Shown: one piece after another, positions 9,736 to 17,320 of the stretch
Numbering within the stretch: position 1 is the first letter of the stretch
Layout of the letters: each line of letters begins with the position of its first letter
DNA from: Ectobacillus panaciterrae DSM 19096
Lineage (GTDB): Bacteria > Bacillota > Bacilli > Bacillales > Bacillaceae_G
Reading direction: 5' to 3'
Length of the DNA: 64,000 nt
Assembly: GCF_000430785.1 (NCBI RefSeq)
Contig: NZ_KE387249.1
Coordinates: 41,762 to 105,761 of the forward strand
Program-made: the position numbers and the translations under genes
Notes under the pieces: model-generated
Seen by the model: only the letters and a program-made list of their open reading frames with translations
Told to the model about the DNA's origin: nothing
The model's database searches: none

Positions 9736-9750
9736 AATGCAGCATAAAAA

Positions 9751-9778
9751 TGTCGAATTTATAATTCACTCATATATA
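9751..9778 (-). repeat. Solo left end of the TATATA-type MITE
   Basis: Read on the minus strand, this matches the left 28 bases of the MITE at 42287: TATATATGAGTGAATTATAA followed by a TCGACA block. The internal part and right end are absent, so it is a truncated copy. The rest of 9231-9884 holds only the hairpins listed separately and an (ATA)n-rich run at 9825-9860. Confidence 0.65.
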
Positions 9779-9883
9779 GAGACATGTTTTCACATATAAA
9801 TTTCCTGAATCTGGAACACCCATATAATAGTAGTAGAATGATATAATAATATAATAATAGAAAACACATGAGGAGCAGATGAA

Positions 9884-10924
9884 ATGAAAAGAACAATATC
9901 TGTACTTTTGATCGTGTTCCTCCTTCCTTTTGTGTTAAGTTTAAGCCCTACTGTATATGATCCAAATTATGTTGCTAAGTACCAATCGCCAGAAGGGATC
10001 CAATTCTTGAGTTATACCCATACATGGAATAAAGAAAAGCTGGAGAATTTATATAAAGAGCTGCTGCGAAATCAACATGGGCCTGAATTGAATACACTTA
10101 GGGAAGTAAGGATAAAAGGAGAAACAAATCCTACAAAAACGGGAGATTATAATCCTGCTACTAATGTTATTACCTTATATGACGGAGATGCACAAAATAC
10201 AATTGAATCCATGCGTCGTGTGTTATCTCATGAATACGGACATCATTTTGCCTTTTATTATGTTCCTCAGCATGTGCTGCCTATTTCGACAAAATGGAAA
10301 ACACTAAGAGGAGCAGAAGATACATTTTCTTTATCGTTTTGGAATTATAGTACAGAAGGAAATCACAAATGGTTTACGCCGGAAATATTCGCTGAGGATT
10401 ACGTTATGCTTTATGGCTCAACTAGGAAAGTGAGCAATGAAGATATAGCAAATGGAACTGTCTTTCAACACATGGTCAAACATGAAAATGAATACCTTCC
10501 GAATGTATTAGAGGATATTCCTCTTCAGCGTTATGTAGAGAAAGTATCAGGATTGCAAGTAGATACGAAGCGCATTATAAAAGTACCTCAATTTGTTGGA
10601 CTAAAAAATAATATCATCACCTTCGAAATTATGAAGCGTGAAAATATACTCTATAGATTTTCATTTGATTATTACGAAGGAAATAAAAAAGTTCAAACGC
10701 CGGAAAATTGGGTGCACCGAGGATCTTATGCTTTTACGAGTACACCTGATACCAATGGAAGGATCTCCATCAATCTTGAAGATACATTGCTAGAAGAACA
10801 AAAAGATACATTTACAGGTTCTGTTCAAATCACAGTAGAAGCAGTTGATTTAAATACGAATCTTGGATTGAAAAAAGATCTGTTCAGTTTAAAATATGGG
10901 GCAGATAAAAAATTTACTAAATAA
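9884..10924 (+). CDS. Putative secreted zinc metalloprotease (HEXXH)
   Basis: This 346-residue protein has an N-terminal signal peptide (MKRTISVLLIVFLLPFVLSL) with no lipobox. HEYGHH at 116-121 is a zincin motif, and the segment with PEIFAEDYVMLYG (about 166-178) offers glutamates at the distance expected of a gluzincin third ligand. The C-terminal third looks beta-rich and could be a binding domain. Inference: an exported peptidase acting at the cell surface or in the medium. It is monocistronic, with GAGGAG before the ATG and a strong terminator after. I do not recognise a named family. The zinc-protease call rests on the HEXXH context. Confidence 0.75.
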   Translation: MKRTISVLLIVFLLPFVLSLSPTVYDPNYVAKYQSPEGIQFLSYTHTWNKEKLENLYKELLRNQHGPELNTLREVRIKGETNPTKTGDYNPATNVITLYDGDAQNTIESMRRVLSHEYGHHFAFYYVPQHVLPISTKWKTLRGAEDTFSLSFWNYSTEGNHKWFTPEIFAEDYVMLYGSTRKVSNEDIANGTVFQHMVKHENEYLPNVLEDIPLQRYVEKVSGLQVDTKRIIKVPQFVGLKNNIITFEIMKRENILYRFSFDYYEGNKKVQTPENWVHRGSYAFTSTPDTNGRISINLEDTLLEEQKDTFTGSVQITVEAVDLNTNLGLKKDLFSLKYGADKKFTK

Positions 10925-10934
10925 CAAACACGAT

Positions 10935-10970
10935 AAAAAACTAGGTTATTTTGAATAACCTAGTTTTTTT
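10935..10970. terminator. Bidirectional terminator between metalloprotease and SulP genes
   Basis: AAAAAACTAGGTTATT pairs with AATAACCTAGTTTTTTT around a three-base loop. It serves the plus-strand protease gene and the convergent sulP-type gene. Confidence 0.88.
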
Positions 10971-11022
10971 GTTGCATTCATCGCAACATACTTTACGGAT
11001 ATATAAGAAAAAAACCTTTTTC

Positions 11023-12501
11023 TTAATGACCGGCTGTTTGATCAACTCCGGCTGTTTTTTTGAATCCAGCAATTTTTTCCAGCAATGTTGCGCTTGCTTC
11101 GTTCAAGCCGATTACGTTCGCTCGGATTCCATTCTGATGGAACTTCAGCACGACTTTATCAATAGCTGCAACACCGGACTCATCCCAGATGTGCGCTTGT
11201 GCTAAATTAATATCAACAGTCCTAATCCTTTCGTGTTTAAACGTAAAAGAAGAAACGAAGTCTATGACAGATGCGAAGAATAACTGTCCTTCCACGTTGT
11301 AAGTCATCTTCTGCAAAGATTCGTCATGAGAAGAAATTATTGTCATCTTAGAAATTTTGGAAGCAAAGAACACAGCACTCAACAAAATCCCCATAATAAC
11401 ACCTATAGCTAGGTTATGAGTCAACACTACAGCCACTACCGTAGTTACCATTACAACCGCATCCGTTTTCGGAAGTTTATGCAGTCGTTTCAAAGAACTC
11501 CAATCGAAGGTGCTGATAGAAACCATAATCATGACAGCTACAAGAGCCGCTAACGGAATTTGAAGCACGATTTTATTCAACACAATAATCAAGAACATCA
11601 GAAACACACCGGCTACAAACGTAGAAAGCCGTCCTCGTCCGCCGGATTTCGTATTGATAACAGATTGTCCAATCATCGCGCAGCCGGCCATGCCGCCGAA
11701 AAAACCCGTCACGATATTGGCAATGCCTTGTCCTTTGCATTCTGTATTTTTGTTGCTGTCCGTATCTGTCATATCGTCCACAATTTGAGCTGTAAGCAAG
11801 GACTCGATAAGGCCGACTAACGCTAATGAAAGAGCATATGGAAAAACGATACGCAGCGTTTCCAAATTCAATGGTACGTTCGGAATCAAAAAGCTAGGCA
11901 ATGTATTTGTAATATCCCCCATATCTCCAATGGTTTTTACATTACTACCCGTATAAATAGCTATGATAGTGATGATGATAATCGCGACAAGCGGAGACGG
12001 CACAGCTTTGGTGATTCTCGGAAACAAATAAATAATCGTCAATCCTCCGGCTACCATTGCATACATAGGCCAGGATTCCCCAGAAAATGCAGGCAGCTGC
12101 GCTGTAAAAATTAGGATTGCTAAGGAGTTTACAAAACCGATCATGACTGAACGCGGGATGAATTTCATTAACTGCCCTATTTTCAAAAAGCCAAGAACAA
12201 TTTGAATGATCCCCGTTAAAATGGTTGCTGCAAGCATATACTCAATACCGTGCTCTTTTACTAAACCGACCAATACCAAAGCCATGGCACCTGTTGCAGC
12301 TGAAATCATCCCCGGGCGTCCTCCCACAAATGCGATGACAACCGCCATACAAAACGATGCATACAAACCGATCATCGGGTCCACATCGGCAATAATAGAG
12401 AAGCCAATTGCTTCCGGAATCAGCGCCAGTGCAACAACAATCCCTGCCAAAACATCTGCGCGAATGTTGGAAAACCATCCCTGTCTAAGTTTCTGTATCA
12501 A
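11023..12501 (-). CDS. SulP-family anion transporter with C-terminal STAS domain
   Basis: This 492-residue protein is a SLC26/SulP permease. The opening segment [28 protein letters not shown] is the SulP signature in the first helices, and [25 protein letters not shown] is the second conserved block. About ten or eleven membrane helices are followed by a cytosolic STAS domain (about 385-480), where [21 protein letters not shown] carries the conserved D-S-x-G-V turn. Known substrates of the family include sulfate, bicarbonate and dicarboxylates; none can be chosen here. A good sigma-A promoter and a hairpin (12544-12562, GATTCCC/GGGAATC) lie in its leader. Confidence 0.93.
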   Translation of the reverse strand: MIQKLRQGWFSNIRADVLAGIVVALALIPEAIGFSIIADVDPMIGLYASFCMAVVIAFVGGRPGMISAATGAMALVLVGLVKEHGIEYMLAATILTGIIQIVLGFLKIGQLMKFIPRSVMIGFVNSLAILIFTAQLPAFSGESWPMYAMVAGGLTIIYLFPRITKAVPSPLVAIIIITIIAIYTGSNVKTIGDMGDITNTLPSFLIPNVPLNLETLRIVFPYALSLALVGLIESLLTAQIVDDMTDTDSNKNTECKGQGIANIVTGFFGGMAGCAMIGQSVINTKSGGRGRLSTFVAGVFLMFLIIVLNKIVLQIPLAALVAVMIMVSISTFDWSSLKRLHKLPKTDAVVMVTTVVAVVLTHNLAIGVIMGILLSAVFFASKISKMTIISSHDESLQKMTYNVEGQLFFASVIDFVSSFTFKHERIRTVDINLAQAHIWDESGVAAIDKVVLKFHQNGIRANVIGLNEASATLLEKIAGFKKTAGVDQTAGH

Positions 12502-12583
12502 AACAGCACCTCTTTCTCTTTTATTAAGTTTTCAAGTTTCATTGATTCCCCCTTAGGGAATCGAGGCCGACACAACGTTTTGT

Positions 12584-12612
12584 ATTATACGGTACTATAA
12601 ATTTTTCTGCAA
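12584..12612 (-). promoter_or_regulatory. Sigma-A promoter of the SulP gene
   Basis: On the minus strand TTGCAG and a perfect TATAAT are 17 bases apart. The leader of about 75 bases that follows contains a 7-bp inverted repeat (GATTCCC/GGGAATC, 12544-12562) that could fold before the ribosome site. Confidence 0.7.
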
Positions 12613-12687
12613 GGACAAATTGTTTACATAACTATAGTGGAAACCAAAACGCTGCCGCTATAAATGAAGCCTAAAAGTAAAACACAA

Positions 12688-12719
12688 ACAAAATACCGTC
12701 TGTTCTAACAAACGGTATC
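12688..12719 (-). terminator. Terminator following the tyrosine-rich ORF remnant
   Basis: On the minus strand ATACCGT pairs with ACGGTAT and is followed by TTTTG. The upstream flank AAAAATTATTGTATGAAG is shared with the terminator at 58311, which also follows a tyrosine-rich fragment. Confidence 0.65.
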
Positions 12720-12782
12720 TCTTCATACAATAATTTTTAGTTCCTTTTACAATCCCCATGCTTTCCTCTAAACCAAATTCCC

Positions 12783-12935
12783 TTAATAATACGTCACTGT
12801 AGTCCCATAAGGATAACCATATGGATAATAAGTTGCCGGATATGGTACTGGATAAGGATAACGATAGCCAAGAGGTACCCAAAATTATTCCTCATCATGT
12901 AATAACTTTTCCGCTTGATTTAGCACAAGATTCAT
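12783..12935 (-). pseudogene. Tyr/Pro-rich mini-ORF, copy 1, interrupted by an in-frame stop
   Basis: From an ATG at 12935 (GGGGG about ten bases upstream) the frame reads MNLVLNQAEKLLHDEE, then TAA at 12885-12887. It continues in the same frame as a strongly biased peptide with VPLGYRYPYPVPYPATYYPY and ends in TVTYY-stop. The low-complexity Y/P/G tail also occurs at 24764 and 58408, in both cases without a start. Inference: decayed small coat-like or surface peptides, or a nonsense mutation in one short gene. A single inserted T would instead join the tail to MMRNNF. Function unknown. Confidence 0.45.
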
Positions 12936-12979
12936 TTACAGAAATCCCCCTTTTCAGTTGAAGATTTTCATATTTCAAA

Positions 12980-13561
12980 TTACACATTAGTCTTAATTGC
13001 TAATAACAGCCCGGTAGACCAATCCATTTCTGTGATGACTAAATCTGATCTATTTCGCAGCGTGTGTACGAGTTTAGGCGCTTTAATCCTATATTGTTCC
13101 GGCAATTTGGAATGCGGAAGCAAGTCATGAATGACATAAAATCCTCCAACATTTAAATGATCCAATGTTTTGTCCAGTAACTCGAATTTTCCTGGCCACG
13201 TATCCGCAAAGATAAAATCAAACCGCTCCGACAGGTTTTGAATAAAAGCTGCTCCATCCTCACAACGAAATGAAACTCTCCTGTCATGTCCTAGATGTTT
13301 CTTAGCAACAGCTTGCACGTTAGAATCTATATCTACTGTTGTAAGTGTACTGCCCCCGTCCATTCCTTCAATAATCCATGAAGCGGATGCCCCTGCTCCC
13401 GTCCCTAATTCTAAAAAGTTCCCGCTTGGCTTTGAGGCAGCCAATCCTTTTAGCAAAAATCCGGTTTTTCTGTCACATGACTGCTGAAAGCCCAGTACTT
13501 TTGATTCTTGTAATATTTTCGCGTAGCCTTCAGGCACTTGCATAACTCTGCTTTCCTCCAT
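12980..13561 (-). CDS. Class I SAM-dependent methyltransferase
   Basis: This 193-residue protein has a Rossmann methyltransferase core. FLELGTGAGASASWI (about 51-65) is motif I, LTTVDIDSNVQ (about 74-84) is the acidic motif II, and FDFIFADTWPGKFELLD (about 114-130) is motif III/IV, resembling O-methyltransferases of the YrrM/COMT group. Two starts are possible: the ATG at 13561 (GGGG ten bases upstream) or the in-frame ATG at 13543 (MQVPEGYAK), preceded by GGAGG. A SAM-I riboswitch lies upstream on the same strand, separated by its terminator and a 185-bp MITE, so expression may respond to SAM, the enzyme's own cofactor. The substrate is unknown. Confidence 0.85.
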   Translation of the reverse strand: MEESRVMQVPEGYAKILQESKVLGFQQSCDRKTGFLLKGLAASKPSGNFLELGTGAGASASWIIEGMDGGSTLTTVDIDSNVQAVAKKHLGHDRRVSFRCEDGAAFIQNLSERFDFIFADTWPGKFELLDKTLDHLNVGGFYVIHDLLPHSKLPEQYRIKAPKLVHTLRNRSDLVITEMDWSTGLLLAIKTNV

Positions 13562-13600
13562 GACAATACAATCCCCTTTCTTTTCCCTCTATAGATGGTA

Positions 13601-13785
13601 TATATATGAGTAAATTATAATTTCGACATGTCCATGTGCTATGTGCAACCAAAAAGGAGTATGGTATGCTTCTTCTCTCTGGTTTACTTTTGCATGAACC
13701 ACTACAAAGGTTTGACCGCTTCTGCACGTCGCCGGATGATCTCTTCCCACTATAAAAAGACGGTTTTTTTACTCGCATGTATATA
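13601..13785. mobile_element. MITE copy A (about 185 bp)
   Basis: Both ends are short imperfect inverted repeats: the left begins TATATATGAGTAAATTATAA, the right ends ACTCGCATGTATATA. Internal landmarks ATTTCGACATGTCCATGTGC, GGTTTGACCGCTTCTGCACG and AAAAAGACGG are shared with copies at 16060 and 42287. It encodes nothing convincing; a 123-residue open frame across it (13530-13901) is a by-product. It sits between the SAM riboswitch terminator and the methyltransferase start. Confidence 0.8.
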
Positions 13786-13830
13786 ATTACATTCATCAAA
13801 TACGACATGTTTCTTAAAAAGTTATAAATT

Positions 13831-13864
13831 ACAAAATAAAATGGCCTCTTGTCATAAGAGGCCA
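13831..13864 (-). terminator. SAM-responsive intrinsic terminator
   Basis: On the minus strand GGCCTCTT pairs with AAGAGGCC and is followed by ATTTTATTTTG. It lies just after the S-box aptamer at 13881-13990, as expected for the expression platform of an OFF switch. Confidence 0.85.
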
Positions 13865-13880
13865 TAAATCTGATGTATAG

Positions 13881-13990
13881 ACCTCTTATCTCCCAGAGCA
13901 TGTCACTCTGTCGGAATTAGCACCTTCCTGAAAAAATCAGGGGTTGCTGAGGCTTCGCAGGGCCAGTCCCTCCACCTCTCATGATAAGAA
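13881..13990 (-). ncRNA. SAM-I (S-box) riboswitch, copy 1
   Basis: On the minus strand CTTATC opens the P1 helix and GATAAG closes it. Between them are the S-box hallmarks AGAGGTGGAGGGACTGGCCC, then GAAGCC, CAGCAACC, a P3 hairpin CCTGA/TCAGG, AAGGTGCTAATTCC and a GACAGAG/CTCTG-type P4. The adjacent terminator shares the AAGAGG segment with P1, so SAM binding should favour termination. The next gene downstream, past a MITE, is a SAM-dependent methyltransferase. Confidence 0.93.
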
Positions 13991-14160
13991 TTACATATTT
14001 TATTCTTTATACATATTAGATTAATGTATAAGAGCATGAAATCCAATCTTAATTTCCAAAAAATGCGAATTTATAACTATGAGTTTAGACTTTTCTTTTG
14101 TCAGTTAAACTAGAAAACATATTAACAACAGACATCATACGGGTCGGGAAATGATGTTAT

Positions 14161-14379
14161 TTACTTATTATTTTTATATAAAAAGGATTTGTAGCGGATT
14201 CTATACAAGCGAGAATAAGAATGATGAATGGTTTGTCTTTGATCATGCCCCCTCTCTTCCATAATGTTATATTCCACTTTCTCATCAACTTGATCCATCA
14301 ATTCTTTACTTCTTGTAATCTCTTCTATATTGTTGGATATCAGTTTTTTCATTCTATTGAAGCTCGATCCCCTCATCAT
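14161..14379 (-). CDS. FbpB-like small basic protein
   Basis: This 72-residue protein starts MMRGSSFNRMKKLISNN and continues EEITRSKELMDQVDEKVE. That resembles the Fur-regulated basic protein B family of Bacillus (pattern S-F-x-x-L-x-x-x-N-x-E-E-x-x-x-x-K-E-x-x-x-x-I-E-E-x-x-E). Known members help the FsrA small RNA repress iron-containing proteins when iron is low. The C-terminal 25 residues (SYSRLYRIRYKSFLYKNNK) are very basic and may be an extension. The start at 14379 has GGAGAGG upstream. Only a partial Fur-box-like GAATAATATCA lies upstream. It sits between two SAM riboswitches, so it may instead respond to methionine/SAM. The family call is tentative. Confidence 0.55.
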   Translation of the reverse strand: MMRGSSFNRMKKLISNNIEEITRSKELMDQVDEKVEYNIMEERGHDQRQTIHHSYSRLYRIRYKSFLYKNNK

Positions 14380-14560
14380 TTCCAGCCCTCTCCGTATCAC
14401 TTTGATATTATTCTTTTTTACGACTAAAAAATGCTCCTTAAGCTTTCATTCGGTTGGAATACCCGCACATTAACCTTTACAATATCCGTGTATCATTCTC
14501 CTACATTCTTTCTTCAAAATGTTATACATACAATGAGCCGTAATCCTCTGTTTAAATGCG

Positions 14561-14594
14561 ACAAAAAACCTCTTTCCGGAAAATAGAAAGAGGC
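14561..14594 (-). terminator. Terminator of SAM riboswitch copy 2
   Basis: On the minus strand CCTCTTTC pairs with GGAAAGAGG and is followed by TTTTTT. It directly follows the S-box aptamer at 14632-14743. Confidence 0.85.
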
Positions 14595-14631
14595 TGAAAA
14601 CGCTTTTGAATATACTCCAAAGCACCTTCGT

Positions 14632-14743
14632 CCTTTCCCATCTTCCAAGCAGACTGCTTGCTGGAGTTGGCACGGTATTCTATAACAGAATCCGCTGCCG
14701 AGGTTTCACTGGGCCAGTCCCTCCACCTCTCTTAATAAGAAAT
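14632..14743 (-). ncRNA. SAM-I (S-box) riboswitch, copy 2
   Basis: On the minus strand the core AGAGGTGGAGGGACTGGCCC is followed by GTGAAACCTCGGCAGC, GTGCCAACTCCAGCAAGC and GCTTGGAAGAT, all S-box landmarks. The closing arm reads GATGGGAAAG rather than GATAAGA, so P1 pairs with the CTTATT arm only through several G-U wobbles. No methionine gene follows; the next convincing frame is the FbpB-like gene about 180 bases beyond the terminator. The segment 14380-14560 holds only a 19-codon frame from an ATG near 14528 (MYNILKKECRRMIHGYCKG). Confidence 0.88.
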
Positions 14744-14874
14744 TACGTGTATGCATTTATTGTTAATTTGCTAATCCCAATTATAAGTAAACACATAAGA
14801 AAAGTCAATATAATTCCCATAATTTTTCATTGACTTTTAATAGCGAAATTCGAGCGAAAATCTATTATTTCCAT

Positions 14875-15942
14875 TTATTCGACTTTAACTTTGACCCGAC
14901 AAATCGCATGATAGCCGTACCCTTTTCGATTCCACAAAGCTTCTTCAGGCTGTATACGTCCCATTGAATCTGTCGCTCTTGATAATATTGTACACTCTCC
15001 TTTCGCATTTGCGTTCCAAAAGAAAGTCCAGTTTACCCATGTATATGGACTATCCGTTTTCGGCTGCAAAACAGCGGGCATCCATGTCTCGCCGTCATTT
15101 GTACTTATCTCAACTTTGGTTATTTCTCCCTCTCCCGTCCAAGCAATCCCCTGAATCGTATGGACTCCCTTATCCAAAATTGCCAAATCCAGCGGCTGCT
15201 GGATTGTAGAATTGATATTCATAGTCGTTACAGGGTATTTGCCTGCATCTCTGTTCTTCTCTGGATAGTAGATATAATCTACCGCTTGAAACGGTCCTTG
15301 AAAGGAGCCGTCAATAACAGAAATTTTCTTGAGCCATTTTACTGAAGCCATTGCATACCACTGCGGTACGATTAACCGCAGTGGATATCCGTGCTTGAAA
15401 GAAAGCGGCTCTCCATTTAATTCGTATGCAACAAGCGTATCCGGGTGAAGAGCTTTATCAATGGGAAGACTTCGTTCATATGCAAAAATCCCCGTTATAT
15501 CCGTTCTCATCCCCGTATCGTGACCTTCGAAAACAATCTCTTTGGCTGACCCTCGAATACCGGTATATTGAAAGAGTGTTCGAAGCGGCACACCCTTCCA
15601 ATATCCTTGACTCAATGCCCCCTCCCCCCATTGTTCTCCAAACGTTTTTGGCTGAAATGATGAGCGTTTATCACCGGCACATTCCAACATCACTTTTACG
15701 GTTTTAGTGGGTAAGCTGAGTATTTCATTATAAGAAAACGTTCTGGGAACTTTTACGTTTCCCTCAACTTGCAGATGAAAAAAGCTTGTCATGAGCTTGG
15801 GATATGAAAAATGGTTGCGTTTATAGAAATATGATAAAGGTGTAATATTGCCAGCAAGAAAATGGATGGGTGTCTCTTGATTTTCGGGGAGCAATTTCTT
15901 TGTGAGAAGATACGGTTTTACATGTACATTTTTTCTTTTCAT
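14875..15942 (-). CDS. Sulfite-oxidase-like molybdopterin oxidoreductase
   Basis: This 355-residue protein has an oxidoreductase molybdopterin-binding domain (about 45-215) and a Mo-cofactor dimerisation domain (about 235-350). VMLECAGDKRSS carries the molybdenum-ligand cysteine (C88), and LRLIVPQWYAMASVKWLKKI is a conserved block near the cofactor pocket. WTGEGEITKVEISTNDGETW opens the dimerisation domain. The start at 15942 has AGGAGG upstream and gives no signal peptide, so the enzyme is probably cytosolic. Known relatives oxidise sulfite to sulfate or reduce methionine sulfoxide. No molybdopterin synthesis gene or heme partner is adjacent. Substrate unproven. Confidence 0.88.
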   Translation of the reverse strand: MKRKNVHVKPYLLTKKLLPENQETPIHFLAGNITPLSYFYKRNHFSYPKLMTSFFHLQVEGNVKVPRTFSYNEILSLPTKTVKVMLECAGDKRSSFQPKTFGEQWGEGALSQGYWKGVPLRTLFQYTGIRGSAKEIVFEGHDTGMRTDITGIFAYERSLPIDKALHPDTLVAYELNGEPLSFKHGYPLRLIVPQWYAMASVKWLKKISVIDGSFQGPFQAVDYIYYPEKNRDAGKYPVTTMNINSTIQQPLDLAILDKGVHTIQGIAWTGEGEITKVEISTNDGETWMPAVLQPKTDSPYTWVNWTFFWNANAKGECTILSRATDSMGRIQPEEALWNRKGYGYHAICRVKVKVE

Positions 15943-16059
15943 ACATTCCTCCTGCCATACAAGATGACATGTTTGCAAAAGTTCATTCATGACCACGTAC
16001 TTCAATTTATTTCATTAGTATAGATCTTATGAAAATTCTTTGTCTTCAGCAAAGGTAAC

Positions 16060-16237
16060 TATATATAAATGATTTATAATTCCGACATATGAACCGCTGC
16101 TATACAGAACCAAAGCCTGCACTCGCTTCCTCTCTCTCATCCTTGTACGGGACAGGAAAAGGGTTTGACCGCTTCTATGCTCTGCTGGATGCTCTTTCCT
16201 TACTACAAAAAGACGTTTTTTTATTCAGTTGTATATA
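16060..16237. mobile_element. MITE copy B (about 178 bp)
   Basis: The left end reads TATATATAAATGATTTATAA and the right end ATTCAGTTGTATATA. Internal blocks ATTCCGACAT, GGTTTGACCGCTTCTATG and AAAAAGACG match copies A and C. It is the most diverged of the three. It lies between the molybdoprotein gene and the coat-protein remnant. Confidence 0.75.
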
Positions 16238-16395
16238 ATTTTGATCGTATTATTGTCTTTTACTTCATATCCAAAACTTTTAAGCTCTACTGCTCATAAC
16301 TATTATGAAATAAAAAAACAGATAATTGCCTTTCACGACGATTATCTGTTTCCGCTTTCTTATTATCCATTCTCATTCAAGCTTATCTGGGATTA

Positions 16396-16662
16396 TTACA
16401 TGCCGATTGTTGAACCAATTGATTTGTCTGCGATTGAGTTTGGGCTGTATTGTTGCATTTGTTTTGTAATTTCAGAACTGATAGCTGGTGAAGAAGTATT
16501 GTACATCCCTTGCTGTAACATGAAAGCGTATACTTTGTCCTGAAGCAAAAGTGTATCCTGTAAGAGAGCCTGAGACTTTTCGCGGACAATCGAACAGTTT
16601 AATTCTGTAGCAGCTGTTGTATGCTCTCTAGAAGTACGCTTTAGGTCGGTCAGAACCGTGTA
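16396..16662 (-). pseudogene. CotF-like coat protein, C-terminal fragment without a start
   Basis: An open frame of 88 codons preceded by a stop codon (16663-16665) has no ATG, GTG or TTG with a ribosome site near its beginning. It reads TVLTDLKRTSREHTTAATEL and later LLQDKVYAFMLQQGMYNTSS, the helical-bundle end of CotF-type coat proteins. It directly follows the coat gene at 16666-16914, ending four bases earlier. Inference: either one ancestral coat gene split by a frameshift near 16663, or a second CotF gene that lost its start. Confidence 0.6.
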
Positions 16663-16665
16663 TTA

Positions 16666-16914
16666 TTATTGTGAACTTAATTGACCCTTAAGCTGTTGTA
16701 CCACGTTGGGATTAGCCGGGACAGCGGGTTGATAATATCCCTTTTGCACCGCATAGTTATATAATTTACGCTGTCTCGCCTCATCCTGATTTCGAATTTG
16801 GATAAGTGCTTGATATAACTGTTCGTTATCAGAATGCGCTATATAGTTAGCATAACCAGTCAAGCTGGCGTTCAATGCAGACAGATAATCATTTACCATA
16901 TCTTTTTCATTCAT
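16666..16914 (-). CDS. CotF-family spore coat protein (short)
   Basis: This 82-residue protein starts MNEKDMVNDYLSALNASLTG and is helical and glutamine-rich. QIRNQDEARQRKLYNYAVQKGYYQPA is the pattern of CotF-like spore coat proteins (a ferritin-like half-bundle). GGAGGG precedes the ATG. It is second in a run of coat genes read leftward from 17112. In full-length relatives a second helical pair follows; here it is found out of frame in the next 270 bases. Known role: component of the spore coat, made late in the mother cell. Confidence 0.75.
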   Translation of the reverse strand: MNEKDMVNDYLSALNASLTGYANYIAHSDNEQLYQALIQIRNQDEARQRKLYNYAVQKGYYQPAVPANPNVVQQLKGQLSSQ

Positions 16915-16926
16915 GTCAATACCCTC

Positions 16927-17112
16927 CTATCCTAAAAAAGTCATCAGTTTTTGTCGAGTAGTTCTTGCACTTTGTGCATCTTGCTGCAGTATTTGCTTAA
17001 GTTGAGGATCCGTGCACTGTTGGGCATATTCATCTAATTTGTTTGCTACTGTAGAATGGCCTCCGATAAGATGACGTAAATTCTCAAGCTCAAGCTCAGT
17101 TAAGTTTTGCAT
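16927..17112 (-). CDS. Small CotF-like spore coat protein
   Basis: This 61-residue protein reads MQNLTELELENLRHLIGGHS and ends QDAQSARTTRQKLMTFLG. It is a short helical pair of the type found beside CotF-like genes in Bacillus. The ATG at 17112 has GAGGTGAT upstream; a start further upstream would add a non-coding-like stretch. It ends 12 bases before the next coat gene begins, so they form an operon. Likely mother-cell expression in sporulation is inferred from the family. Confidence 0.75.
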   Translation of the reverse strand: MQNLTELELENLRHLIGGHSTVANKLDEYAQQCTDPQLKQILQQDAQSARTTRQKLMTFLG

Positions 17113-17276
17113 TATAATCACCTCTTTTTGATTAAGATACAGCTTTATTATGAAATACATTTAAAAAGTATATACATCTTTTGAATTAATATTGAAATTA
17201 CATACTACTTCTTAATATGCAAGAAAAACTTTTACACCTTTTTTCCACAGTTTATTATGGAATGAAATAACGATAA

Positions 17277-17320
17277 TGAAAAAGTCTTGCGTATCCACTT
17301 TATACGCAAGACTTTTTCAT
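17277..17320 (-). terminator. Terminator of the metal-ATPase operon
   Basis: AAAAAGTCTTGCGTAT pairs with its complement ATACGCAAGACTTTTT around a seven-base loop. It stands directly at the end of the last gene in the 21125-17320 operon. Confidence 0.9.

Noticed and set aside
11560..11820. 86-residue plus-strand frame inside the SulP gene
   Set aside because: Antisense to the conserved SulP signature region; His/Arg-rich composition typical of antisense to membrane genes.
13530..13901. 123-residue minus-strand frame across MITE A, similar to one at 42189-42461
   Set aside because: The similarity comes from the MITE itself; the frame has no consistent start and is not conserved outside the repeat.
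14470..14673. 67-residue minus-strand frame over the SAM riboswitch terminator
   Set aside because: It runs through the riboswitch aptamer and terminator; the only local start gives a 19-codon frame with no clear role.
16229..16543. 104-residue plus-strand frame with hydrophobic start
   Set aside because: It overlaps the CotF-like fragment in antisense and starts at the MITE end; no ribosome site.
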